Shown in pieces: positions 21,853 to 32,219 of a DNA stretch of 64,000 nucleotides; the stretch's first letter is position 1, and the number at the start of each line of letters is the position of its first letter. Origin of the DNA: Sphingobacteriaceae bacterium. GTDB taxonomy: Bacteria; Bacteroidota; Bacteroidia; B-17B0; Aurantibacillaceae. The notes under the pieces are model-generated. The model worked only from the letters and a program-made list of their open reading frames with translations, was not told the origin of the DNA and did no database searches. The stretch is taken from NCBI GenBank assembly GCA_016709575.1, contig JADJMM010000002.1, positions 372,001 through 436,000 on the forward strand, given 5' to 3'. The position numbers and the translations under genes are program-made.

Positions 21853-22830
21853 TTATTCTATTTTCAAGAAAGATTTTTCTGCTTTATACAAAGCAGATAA
21901 AACTTTATGATCTTCTTCCATCGTAAATGGAAATGAAGTTTCACCATTAGTGGACTTTACAAAACAGTCCATTTCTTTTACGTACATTTCTTCGTTAGAA
22001 GTGGTGGTGCTTAATTCGGCTCTTGTATAATTCTTCCAGATGTCGTTCTCAGCTGTATAAACTTTCAGTGTTCCTTTAACATTATCAATTTCCAAATTGC
22101 CGTTGGAGGCAATTACTTTAGTTTCGCGGTAGCTCGCTCTGGATACAACATCAATTGTGAAACTAATCTGAATGTCTTTATCTGTAACATATAATAACGA
22201 ATAAATATCATCAATATCAATTCCTAATGTTTTCGTATTCTTGAGTAGTGAAGCTGTTTTTGAAGGGTTACCAAACAACCAGTTAATATATACCATATCA
22301 AAAGGAACAATTTCCCGAGCCGCTCCGGTTTGCCGTTTAGAAACATAAAAATCTTTAATGCTTTCATACTTATGCCAATCCGGGAGGTATTGTCCGAAAT
22401 AATGATTTACAAAAAGAGTATTTCCAATTGCTTGTGCATCCAAAATTTCTTTTGCTTTTACAATTAGCGGGTCGAAGCGCATAGTACAAGAAGGTGCCAC
22501 AACAATTTTCTTTTCGCCAATTGCTTCTCGAATTTCATTATAACCCTCATCAACAACGCTAGCTTCAATAAACACGTGTTTGTTTTTTGAAGCGGCCAAA
22601 ATAACATAAGGATGATGCACGTCAGGAGGAGTTGAAATAATAACATGGGTTATTTCGTCCCAATTTACATTTTCAATATTATCAATTGTGTTAACGTTAT
22701 AAAGCTTCTTTACTTCTTCTAATCTATCTTTACGTTTATCGTAGCACAAAATATTATTATGATTAAGAAACTGGAGATTTCTAATTCTCCGTTTTCCCAT
22801 TGAGCCACAACCTATTTGTAAAAATTTCAT
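21853..22830 (-). CDS. Gfo/Idh/MocA family oxidoreductase
   Basis: A 325-residue protein with the N-terminal Rossmann motif LQIGCGSMGKRR (about residues 4-15) and a C-terminal alpha/beta domain. The segment VISTPPDVHHPYVILAA matches the Gfo/Idh/MocA family. It oxidises or reduces a sugar nucleotide or sugar acid with NAD(P). It is between the NeuB-like synthase (six bases upstream) and the SpsF-like gene, so it probably acts on the same nonulosonic acid. Two more family members lie at 27591 and 28546. Confidence 0.82.
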   Translation of the reverse strand: MKFLQIGCGSMGKRRIRNLQFLNHNNILCYDKRKDRLEEVKKLYNVNTIDNIENVNWDEITHVIISTPPDVHHPYVILAASKNKHVFIEASVVDEGYNEIREAIGEKKIVVAPSCTMRFDPLIVKAKEILDAQAIGNTLFVNHYFGQYLPDWHKYESIKDFYVSKRQTGAAREIVPFDMVYINWLFGNPSKTASLLKNTKTLGIDIDDIYSLLYVTDKDIQISFTIDVVSRASYRETKVIASNGNLEIDNVKGTLKVYTAENDIWKNYTRAELSTTTSNEEMYVKEMDCFVKSTNGETSFPFTMEEDHKVLSALYKAEKSFLKIE

Positions 22831-22836
22831 TATTTC

Positions 22837-23890
22837 TTAAAAATCTTCCGGCTTAATAATGTCGTCCTTAGTGATTTTTCTTTTAGCCTTTTTACCAATA
22901 ATAAACTCAATTGTCTCAGGTGCTAGTCCTGAGCCCGGACGTTTATAATCTAAATCTGTTTCTTTTATTACTGCTCCTTCTTCAATGTCATTAGCGGCGA
23001 CAATACTTCTCCTGAAGGCATTTTTGCGATCCGCATCTTCTAACGACACAATGCGAGTTGTGCCTAACGCTTTTACTATACGTTTGCTTTCTTCACAAAT
23101 GGTTTTCAGTTCTAATGCGTCGGCAGATACTTTATGATCCCAGCCAAACATATTTTTATCAAGCGTAAAATGCTTTTCTATTACACAAGCGCCCTTTGCA
23201 ACTGATGCCAATGGAATACTGGTGCCGATAGTATGATCAGAGAATCCAATCGGATAAGGATATAATTTTGTAAGGTTTCAATATTATTTAAATTTACCTG
23301 TTCGTCCTTTGGAGGATAAATGGAAACACAATGAAGTATAACTATTTCAGTATTTCCTTCAGATTCAATTACTGAAATAGCCTTATCAATTTCACTTAAA
23401 GTACTTAAGCCGGTTGAAATAATGATTGGCTTTTTTTACTTCCCACGTATTTAAGGAATGGATAATTATTTAAATCCATTGAAGCTATCTTAATAAAAGG
23501 ACTTTCTAATTTGTCTATCAAAAAATCAACTTCCTTTTTTGAAAAAGGAGTTGAACTTATATCAATTCCTACCTCGTCGGCAATTTTTTTCATCTCCAAT
23601 AACTCTTGCTCCGATATTGAAAATTTCTCTACAATGCTTTCTAACGTATGATCTTTTCTGTTTCTATAATCATCGCTCAGGAAATAATTATCGTCATATA
23701 CTTTTTTCGAAAAAATAGTTTCTTTCGACCAGCTTTGAAATTTTACACAATCGGCTCCGGCCTCCTTTGCTTTAAGAATTAATTCTTTAGCTAAAGCCAT
23801 ATCACCATTGTGATTCGAACCAATTTCAGCAATAATATAAGGCTCGCAAAAATTGGCAAGCTCTCTATTAGGTGTTATTTTAATTTTCAT
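22837..23890 (-). CDS. Nonulosonic acid synthase, NeuB/SpsE family (frameshifted)
   Basis: The start is ATG at 23890 (MKIKITPNREL). The TIM-barrel domain opens with YIIAEIGSNHNGDMALAKE and ends in FSDHTIGTSIPLASVAKGA and EKHFTLD. A C-terminal antifreeze-like SAF domain follows (RRSIVAANDIEEGAVI to GLAPETIEFIIGKKAKR). Frames break near 23435 and 23250 in A and T runs. The full length is about 350 residues. Enzymes of this family condense phosphoenolpyruvate with a six-carbon amino sugar to a nine-carbon acid. It is distinct from the LegI copy at 37799, so the locus has two synthases. Confidence 0.85.
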
Positions 23891-23891
23891 A

Positions 23892-24748
23892 CTAATACTC
23901 CTTTGCTTCTTCCCACCAAAATGGGGTTTTAAAATCAAATGCTGTTATGTATTTGATATATTCCTTTTAAAATCCGAGTTCTTCAATTTATTATTTAGAT
24001 CGCTAAATTTATTGTATAGTTCTAAAAACAAATCATCAGTTGCAGAAAGTAACTTATAGTGCTGCAACTTTATTTTTATTGCCTTTAAAATACTTTCTTC
24101 TGTTACACGACCCAAACCAACCGTGTTTTGTTCGTGTTGGCGATAGTAGGTAGTTGCTCTGTTTGTGAAAATAACCTTTAGTTTTTCTTTAGCGATTGCA
24201 GTTCCAAAAAAATACCAATCAATAGCAACGGTTTCATTGCCCATTTCAAGCTTCGACATTACCTTTCTATTTATTGCCGTATTACTAAAACCTAAAATAT
24301 TCTTGTCAGCAATAAATTTATAATCAAACACAAAACCATCAGTCATACGATTAGAAAAATACAATTCTGAAAGCATAGCTCCCTTTTTGTCTACTAAAGT
24401 TACATCGTTAACTACTACATCGTGTTTTTTAAGCAACTCAATACTTAAACTAATTCTATTACTTGAAAAATAATCATCCGTATCACCAAAAATAATTTGC
24501 TCGTAATTTGATTCCACCAAAATATCCATTCCTCGCTGCCGATTTTGAGCAGTGTTGCCATTAATGCCATGTACTATAATATTAAGTGATTTATACTTAT
24601 CAATTATAGGATACAAATCAATAACCCCATCATTAAATAACAAAATATCAAATTCTTTAAAGTCTTGCTCAGATAAAGAAATGAGGAAATCATCCAAATA
24701 GTCAATGTTGGCAGGATAAATAACAGCAAATACGCAAACCTTTTTCAA
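23892..24748 (-). CDS. GT2-type glycosyltransferase (C-terminus frameshifted)
   Basis: About 285 residues of a GT-A enzyme. The N-terminal strand VCVFAVIYPANIDYLDDFLISL, the motif LLFNDG and the metal-binding DTDDYF (about residues 92-97) mark family 2. One A is missing near 23965. The repaired end reads EYIKYITAFDFKTPFWWEEA and stops at 23892, two bases before the NeuB-like start. It is an inverting transferase acting in the cytoplasm. The sugar is unknown. Confidence 0.8.
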
Positions 24749-24749
24749 A

Positions 24750-26042
24750 TTAAATTTCTTTAAAGTCTATTATATCCCATTTAACATTAGAAACAGTATA
24801 TCCGCCTCTATTCGTTGAATAGGATTTGTAAGTGGGATCGTAAGAATTTTCTTCTACATCAAACGTGAATAAATTCCGTTCAACACTTAGGCTTTCTACA
24901 TTTGCAATTCCCACACCAACACTAGCAATATTGTAACGCCCGCCTTTAATTGGATTGGGAATATGTGTTTTCACTTTGTAGATTCCAGGCTTTCGTTCCT
25001 GTAGTAGTTCAGGGCTATTATCCGTATCGAAAGAAGAAGTAATATACTCCCCATTTTTTTCTACCGACCAACTTAAATTAACAGAACCCGTTTTCCTTCT
25101 AACAATATAGTCCATTTCTAAATAAACATTTTCAAACACATCAAACGTTAATGTTTCCTGATTTTGTTTATTCATGATTTTACAATTCAATATTTGAACC
25201 GGTAAAGCATCATTAGGTGTAAAAGCAATACTTGTTTTTGTATTATGCAATTCGTAAACAGATTTCAAATAACTTTCTGTTGCTTCTCTTGCCCCACCAT
25301 CAAATACTATTGATCCTTTTGAAAGCACTATCCCTCTAGTACATAAATAATTGATCATGCCAAGTTGATGACTAACGAATAATACAGTTCTTCCTTCACC
25401 ACTAACATCCTTCATTTTTCCTAAACATTTTTTTGAAATTCGGCATCACCAACAGCAAGTACTTCATCTACAATTAAAATTTCCGGTTCCAAATGGGCCG
25501 CTACTGCAAAAGCTAAACGTACATACATACCACTGCTATACCGTTTAACGGGTGTGTCAATATATCTTTCAACGCCGCTGAAATCTAATATTTCATCGAA
25601 CTTGCTTTTATTTCTTTTTAGTCATGCCAAGAATAGCCCCGTTTAAAAAAATGTTTTCCCTTCCGGTTAATTCAGGATGAAAACCTGTACCAACTTCTAA
25701 TAAACTAGCAACACGTCCCTTAATTTTTACGTTCCCTACAGTTGGATTCGTTACGCGTGATAATATTTTTAATAGCGTTGATTTACCGGCACCATTTTTT
25801 CCAATGATACCTAATACTTCTCCTTGCTTTACTTCAAAATTAATATCGCGCAACGACCAAACGTATTCACTTGTGCCTTTTGTAGATCTATCATTAGCTT
25901 CACCTATTTTTAGATAAGGATCCTCTTTCCCTCTCATCTTATACCACCATCGGTTCACATCGTGCATCATAGTACCGGTACCTACTTGGCCTAAGTGATA
26001 CTGCTTTGCAAGATTTTCTACTTTTATGATGGTGTTTGACAT
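24750..26042 (-). CDS. wzt: Wzt-type ABC transporter ATPase, copy 2 (frameshifted)
   Basis: The N-terminal 143 residues (26042-25608) differ from copy 1 at only about eight positions, with Walker A GKNGAGKST. Two lost A's near 25610 and one near 25428 interrupt the frame. The restored middle has the signature YSSGMYVRLAFA, Walker B ILIVDE and the H-loop in LFVSH. Immediately after that His the two copies stop resembling each other. Here a C-terminal beta-sandwich of about 180 residues follows (ends NVKWDIIDF). In Wzt proteins this domain binds the glycan. No second Wzm is present, so it may share the permease at 41288. Confidence 0.85.
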
Positions 26043-26067
26043 TGGTTAAATTGAATTTTCCATAGAA

Positions 26068-27584
26068 CTATTGAGTACTTTCTGAATTTATTATTTCACG
26101 TATAGCTTTCCGCGCTTCTTCTTCATTGCTTTGCAATAGGTAGCTATTAAGATTTACTTGATTTGGTTCAGCTTTTGCATTTATAGCTGAAATAATATCA
26201 TCACTTTTATCATAGTAAAATACTACGCCATCCTTAATCTGGCTTTGATACAAGTCATAACCAATATCACTACATACAATTGTTGGCAAATTAAAAACAA
26301 GCGCTTCAATAGCACTAGCCGAAGAATGGGTAATTTGAAAATCAGATTTCTTATATAATTGGTACAAATTCGCCTTTGACGCAATATCAATCTCAACATT
26401 CGTAAACCGACTCAATTCATTTATAATTTGCTGCTTTTCAGCTTCGGTAGTGTTTAAGGGATGAAAACGAACAAGGTATAACCAGTTAGCCGGTGACTTG
26501 GAAATAACCTCTATCATCAGTTCAGACAACAAGTAAACTGGCTGTAATGTAATTAGAACAACCCGCTCATAATCATTTTTTACAAAGAATAGTTCATGGT
26601 CACGGTCCATTTTTGAGACTTCATCATTCAAAAACTTTTTAAGCCACATATTGCCTCCAACAAAGGGTTTTAATGAGTTCAATTCATAGTTCGCCTTCCG
26701 TATGATATCTCTGTCTTTAATACTCCAGCACCATAAATAATCTGGTAATAGAGCATAATCCTCTTTACCATTTATAAATGGATAATACTTACTATCCAAA
26801 ATACCATGCTGAATTTCTATCACCCTTATATTATGCTTCTTTGCTGAAATGCACATTGCTATTTGAAGGTGAATATGATAATCCTGTATGAAAATAAATT
26901 TCACTTTGGATTTAGAAAAAACAATGTCAAAAAACTCTTTATAATTGTAAACATCAACAAAGTGCTTAATTAATCCATAATAAAAGGGTCGAATTTGAAA
27001 TTTATTAAACACAAGTTCATTTGCCTCGTCAAATACTCTTTTCAATTTTTCTACCTCTTCGGATTTTTTCTGGCTATTAAATCCATCCATAAATAGTTTC
27101 AAGTTCAGATAGTTTTCATAATCCATTAACGACATATAATTTACATCATGTAAAGTGTCAGGAGGCGCCTCGTTTTTAGAAAGAAAACCTAAATAACCCA
27201 CTTCTGAAAATTCCTTTTTTAAATCTCATAATACGGATCTATGTATCGACAATATTTTTTTTCAAGAACAGTGTCTACAAAAAGGATATTCGGATAAGTA
27301 ACCACTTGATAGGGCTGACGAATTGGTTTAATCGACAAGATGAATTTTTCTTTCTTTTTTCTTAGTAGCAGTTTTCGATATTGATTTTTTACAATATCTA
27401 AAAGACTTTTTTTTCTTAAATTGATACTATATCCCCGATCTTCAGTAATATTAAAGCTAAGGTTCATTCTAACTTCGTTCCTTAGCAAAGGCCAAAAATT
27501 TATTTTCTCATATGAAAATCGAGAAACGTCAAAATTTTGTTCGACGAATTTAAACATTGACAATATTAGTGAAGGATTCTCCAT
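26068..27584 (-). CDS. GT-B-like polysaccharide transferase with QHG and RxHP motifs (frameshifted)
   Basis: ATG at 27584 opens a 121-residue N-terminal segment. One T missing near 27222 separates it from the 377 residues that follow. The joined length is about 503. Visible motifs are VIEIQHGILDSKYYP, YLVRFHPLN and THSSASAIEALVFNLPTIV, the same order as in the protein at 15713. They suggest a GT-B fold close to capsule and sialyl-type transferases. The exact family is not recognised. It lies between a second Wzt and a Gfo/Idh gene. Confidence 0.55.
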
Positions 27585-27590
27585 AAAAAT

Positions 27591-28543
27591 TTAAGCAGGC
27601 ACTAAGTGTAGGATGCTATTTTCAGGTATACCGGAAACAAAGTCGAAAATTCATCGAGAGAACATAATTTTTCAGCATCGCCAAATAGAAACGCTTCTGT
27701 TTGCTTATATAAACCTGGTTTAAAGTTCAACTCCTTTGAATTATCAATTGACACGTCTTCAATCGCAACTGTTCCCTTTTTTTGCATCTGAAGCTTCTCC
27801 ATTGGTTTTAGGATTAATTTGTAGCTTTTTGTATTTAGCTCTACCGACCATCTGCCTGGTGCCAGCCAATTCGCATGATAACTAAACAATTTATTTTCAT
27901 CAGTAGTTCCTGAGCCAGCGAAAACCCCACCTGAACTATGCCAATTAATATTTCCACTGTTAAAACAACTGATCTCCTTCGGATGCCCTCCCATAAAAAA
28001 AGCCAGATCCACAACATGAGTCGAATTAGCGAGGAATAAATATTTTTTTTCGATAGGGTCACAATCTAAACCTTCTATAACATGACTCCATTCTGTAAAA
28101 TCAAACTGAAAAGAACTTATCCCTCCATCCTCCTTGATCAGTTCAAGTGCTTTTTCAACACTTGCAAAAAAGCGGCGATTGTATGCGATAAATATATTTG
28201 ATCTTCCCGATTTGCTTTTCTCTATTAACGTGGTAAATTCAGAAGGCGTTGCGATTCCCGGCTTTTCAACTAAAATATTTTCAACATGATCTTCAATAAG
28301 TATAATGCAATTAGCTGCCAAACTATTTACATTAGAGGCAATGATAGCGTGCGAATACCCTGATAATTTGTTTTTATAATTATCTAAACCACCAAAGAAC
28401 ATTTTATTCTTTGATAGATAATTTTCGAAATTCACGGCTTTTGCTTCATTGCGACCAAATAATGAGAAATCAATCTTGAGATCGTTGAGTACTTTTGCGT
28501 ACTCGATTGCCATGTTTCCTGCTCCGATTAATGCTACTTTCAT
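27591..28543 (-). CDS. Gfo/Idh/MocA family oxidoreductase (C-terminus frameshifted)
   Basis: The best start is ATG at 28543 (MKVALIGAGNMAIEYAKVL), because it directly follows the upstream stop and opens with the Rossmann glycine motif. VEKPGIATPSEFTTLIE gives the conserved EKP of the family. The open frame stops at 27602, but the frame after one lost T near 27650 reads DFVSGIPENSILHLVPA and stops at 27591, a better fit. The length is about 317 residues. It is a probable sugar oxidoreductase paired with the next gene upstream, another family member. Confidence 0.78.
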
Positions 28544-28545
28544 AC

Positions 28546-29491
28546 TTAAGTTATTGGACAAATAGTTTCTTTTGCATCCGGAAGACCAAATGCTTTATTA
28601 AATACAGTGAACAAGGTCTTATGCGTCAAATACATTTCAGCAATGTTGGCATCACGCATTTACCTGCAAGAATATCTGCTGCTAGTGTTTTAGTTAGTAT
28701 ACTTGAAGGGGTAATGTCAAAGAATCACTCTTTGAACTTCCATTTTTAATTCGATCGTATATTTATGATTTTCGAAAAATACCGGTCACTATCTTCTGTT
28801 TTAATATTTACCACAACAATATCATTCAATCTTTCATCTGCTGAAATATGCAGTTTAGTTCCATTTTGGTTCTCAAAGAAAGAGTTCCTAATAATTCAGA
28901 ATAGTCGTTTCCGCGTTTTGAGCCTTTTGGATGTACTCTTAATTTTGAATCCACAAGCTTTGGACATTCTCCGGATAAATAATAGAAGAGATCCATATAG
29001 TGAATGGAATTACAGGCCATTCCAAAATCACCTCCCATAACTGAGAATGTAAATGATTTTCTTGAAGCGTTAAGTTCTTTTTTTAAATCAACGTAATTCC
29101 TGAAATAACGGTTTGGTAAATTACAATGAACTTTAAGATCATTTTTTTCAACTGTTGCGATTGCAGCTTCAAATTGTTCACTTGATTGGAAAACTACTTT
29201 TTCAATTAGGTAGTTTTTACATTTTACATTTGAAGTTAAATAACTGAATATATCAAAACGTGGCTTTGAAGATGTAGCAATAACAATAATATCATACTCC
29301 TTATCCTTAACATCCTTTAGTTCTGAAAAATAACTTACCTGTTCCGAAGTACTTCCAATACGAACCAGGTTATTATCAAAGATGGTCTTGTTCGGTTCAA
29401 CTACATCGATTCTTTTATAATTTTCGGTTGAAATTAAGGATTGTGTATGTCTACATCCCATTCCTCCAAAACCAACAATAAGTGCTTTCAT
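28546..29491 (-). CDS. Gfo/Idh/MocA family oxidoreductase (frameshifted)
   Basis: ATG at 29491 opens MKALIVGFGGMGCRHTQSL, the NAD(P)-binding motif. IVIATSSKPRFD and IEKVVFQSSEQFE follow. The frame breaks near 28885 and again near 28650. Restored pieces read NGTKLHISADERLNDIVVVN and end in MYLTHKTLFTVFNKAFG, with a TAA at 28546. The total is about 315 residues. It sits immediately after the amidotransferase WbpG copy 1 and may act on the same amidino-modified sugar. Two adjacent Gfo/Idh genes suggest a two-step redox change. Confidence 0.72.
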
Positions 29492-29492
29492 C

Positions 29493-30704
29493 TTACTTTT
29501 GTTTTAAGCCTTCGTTAAAAATATTATAATGTAAGAACCACTCCTCTCCTTTTTTTGTCCAGAGATGCGGGCTCCTCCACGAATCAATTACTTCATTAAA
29601 GTATTTTTCATCTATGCTGCAATATTCTAAGAAGGTTTGAAAATATTTTGCAGGAAATTCACCATCAAATTTTTTCACTAGTGCTATTCCTTCTTCGCGT
29701 GTAATATGTCCATCACGAATCTCATGAGCTGTATCAGATGTACAACGGCCGACGCCAAATTTTATATAAGATAAATAATAGTGGAAACCATCCAATTTAT
29801 CATCTAGCGATGCATACTTAGAATACGTTCCTTCACTTCTTCCTTGATTCGCAACGAATCCAGTGTTCTCTACACAATAATAGAAATTCTCTTGAGGCAC
29901 CCATTTTTTATAGTAACCATAAAAATGCAATTCAACACCTAATTTATCCAACGCTTCCATTTCAGGAGCCATGTACGGTTTCAATTGGTTATCCGTTAAT
30001 CCGTACTCTTTTAAATCTTCAGGTCCAAGTCCTGAGAAATAATGTTTCTTATGATCTGTTTTATAATTTCTGGTTGGGGAAAAAGCGTTTTTCATATCTC
30101 CTCCATATTCAACTTCACCGTTCTCACCATACATTACCAACGGAATTCCATAAGTAACTGCAGCCTGTAAAGGAAAGTTTGTTTGTCCGTATATAAAAGG
30201 TTGGAATGGGTCTCCAAGAATTTCGAATGATAAACGGGTTAATAAACGATGCGTATAGCCCGGAGGTGTCATTGTAACATTAGCAAGATCACCAACACGT
30301 TCCATTTGATGGATATTTTGAAAACCAATATCTGTATACATGTGCGGAGCCCAGGTAACAGTTAGTGGATTCATATTGTACTTATGTTTTAATTCGTGTG
30401 CAATATAAGCTGCATCTTTTCCGCCACTGCAAGGAACAATTACATCATATCTGCCATCGTTTCTTCTGTGTTTATCTAACAATGCAATTAATTCCTTCTC
30501 ACGCATACCCCAATCAATTTTGGTGCGTTTAAATACTGCGTAATTACAAGCTGAACAAACACCATGCTCATCAAAAGTAATACGTGGTCTTTGGTTCGAC
30601 ATTGTGCACTTCACGCAATAGCTTACCTCATTCGGCAAGTTGTAACGTAGCTGTGTGTTTTTAAATTCTACTTTTCTTTGGTCTTTAAGTTCGAGAGTTT
30701 TCAT
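29493..30704 (-). CDS. N-acetyl sugar amidotransferase (WbpG/PseA family), copy 1
   Basis: An intact 403-residue protein. The zinc-binding pairs are Cys30/Cys33 and Cys50/Cys53. The ATP-binding PP-loop PCSGGKDA is at residues 91-98. The enzyme converts an N-acetyl group into an acetamidino group using ammonia. It is directly followed upstream by hisH and hisF copies (30724 and 31372), the classic three-gene set known for acetamidino sugars in Pseudomonas O-antigen and Campylobacter flagellin glycans. Next to a legionaminate cassette, the likely product is an acetamidino-legionaminic acid. Confidence 0.85.
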   Translation of the reverse strand: MKTLELKDQRKVEFKNTQLRYNLPNEVSYCVKCTMSNQRPRITFDEHGVCSACNYAVFKRTKIDWGMREKELIALLDKHRRNDGRYDVIVPCSGGKDAAYIAHELKHKYNMNPLTVTWAPHMYTDIGFQNIHQMERVGDLANVTMTPPGYTHRLLTRLSFEILGDPFQPFIYGQTNFPLQAAVTYGIPLVMYGENGEVEYGGDMKNAFSPTRNYKTDHKKHYFSGLGPEDLKEYGLTDNQLKPYMAPEMEALDKLGVELHFYGYYKKWVPQENFYYCVENTGFVANQGRSEGTYSKYASLDDKLDGFHYYLSYIKFGVGRCTSDTAHEIRDGHITREEGIALVKKFDGEFPAKYFQTFLEYCSIDEKYFNEVIDSWRSPHLWTKKGEEWFLHYNIFNEGLKQK

Positions 30705-30723
30705 ATTCTTTACTTTTGTCTTT

Positions 30724-31371
30724 TTAAATTTGGTTAACCCAATTCTTATAAATTTTAATGCCTTCTAAAGCGCTTTTTTCAGGATGGAATTGCATGCCGA
30801 AAATATTCTGTTTTTTAACCGATGAACAATATTCAATGCCATCATAATTTGTTAATGTGAGAATATCACTTTTATCTGAAGGAGAAGCGTAATACGAATG
30901 CAGGAAATACATGAACTCATTATTCTTGATATCTTCAAGTGGTGTACCCGCCCACTTAGTTTCCTTAGGCTGATAAATGGTATTCCATGAGATCTGTGGA
31001 ATTCTTAATTTTTCATTTTTAGGATTCAATTCAGGAAACTTCTTAATGCTTCCTTTTATAACTCCTAAACCTTTATGATTTCCGAACTCTTCACTTTCTT
31101 CAAATAATAATTGCATACCCAGGCAGACACCCAAAAATGGTTTTCCGGAATTGATGAATTCTAAGATTGGTTCAAACAAGCCGCATTCCTTCAAATTTTT
31201 AATGGCATCGCCGAATGCACCAACTCCAGGCAGAACAGCAGCATCCGCATTTTTCAATTCGTGAGGATCTCTGGTAATAACTGCATCAACACCAAAAGAA
31301 ACAAATGCCTGTTGAACACTAAACAAATTGCCTAAGCCGTAATCAATAACAACTATTTTCTTTTGTGTCAT
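30724..31371 (-). CDS. hisH: HisH-like glutamine amidotransferase, copy 1
   Basis: A 215-residue class I glutaminase with the complete triad: Cys83 in GVCLGMQ, and His196 and Glu198 in FHPEK. In histidine biosynthesis HisH feeds ammonia to HisF. Here, between hisF-like and WbpG-family genes and with no other his genes nearby, it must serve the sugar amidination reaction instead. The start overlaps the hisF stop (TAAATG). Confidence 0.88.
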   Translation of the reverse strand: MTQKKIVVIDYGLGNLFSVQQAFVSFGVDAVITRDPHELKNADAAVLPGVGAFGDAIKNLKECGLFEPILEFINSGKPFLGVCLGMQLLFEESEEFGNHKGLGVIKGSIKKFPELNPKNEKLRIPQISWNTIYQPKETKWAGTPLEDIKNNEFMYFLHSYYASPSDKSDILTLTNYDGIEYCSSVKKQNIFGMQFHPEKSALEGIKIYKNWVNQI

Positions 31372-32219
31372 TTATATTCTGAGACTAACACCATTTGCAT
31401 TTAAAAAAGACTTCATGTTTTTTATACTCATCGGCTCGATCTTTGAAAAAGCTCGTCCACTTTTAATAAAATCAATATTTCCTTCTTCTGTTACATCAAT
31501 ATCGGAAGAATGATTTTTGATCGCGTCATAATGAAAAACAGAAGCAATAGCCAAAGCTGATGGATTTGATGCTTTAATTGTATTCAAAATATTTTCAGGC
31601 GTAGAAGCGCCGCCATGTGCAATTACAGGAATAGAAACTGCGTTTGAAACTAATTTAATCAAATCGTCATCATAACCCATTCCTGTACCTTCTTTATCAA
31701 CTGAAGTCAACAATATTTCACCTGCACCTAAAGCTTGTACTTTTTGAGCCCATTCCACAACATCCACTCCCGTAAATTCTCTTCCGTTATCTGTATAGGC
31801 CGAATATTTTCCTTCTGACTGTTTCATCGCTTCTATAGCAATTACTATCGTAGAAGCTCCAAATTTTTCAGATGCCTTTAAAACCAATTCCGGGTTTTTG
31901 ATTGCCGCAGTATTTAAAGCAACTTTATCAGCACCAGCTCTCAGAACTTTTGTAATATCTTCTATTGAACGTAAACCGCCTCCAACTGTAAGTGGAATAA
32001 AAATTTCTCTTGCTGTACGTGTAATGATATCGTGTAAACTATTTCGTTCATACAAACTCGCTACAACATCCATATATAATAGTTCATCAGCTCCTGATCA
32101 TAATAGAATTTAGCGAACTGCTCAGGTTTACCTAATACTCTTAATCCTTCCAGATGAATTCCTTTTACAAGGTTCGGACCTTTAATATCAAGACGTGGTA
32201 TGATACGAATTGTATTCAC
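31372..32219 (-). CDS. hisF: HisF-like ammonia-channel subunit, copy 1 (frameshifted)
   Basis: GTG at 32219 follows the LegC stop with no gap (TAAGTG). One G is missing from a run near 32095, and restoring it gives about 256 residues: RIIPRLDIKGPNLVKG, VGGGLRSIEDI, GEILLTSVDKEGTGMGYD and IAHGGAS. The catalytic Asp11 of histidine-pathway HisF is present. Asp130 is replaced by Glu (IAIEAMK), so normal cyclase activity is doubtful. The likely role is to dock HisH and channel ammonia to WbpG copy 1. Confidence 0.82.

Noticed and set aside
30724..32219. Histidine biosynthesis operon
   Set aside because: Only hisH and hisF homologues are present, HisF has Glu130, and the third partner is a sugar amidotransferase.
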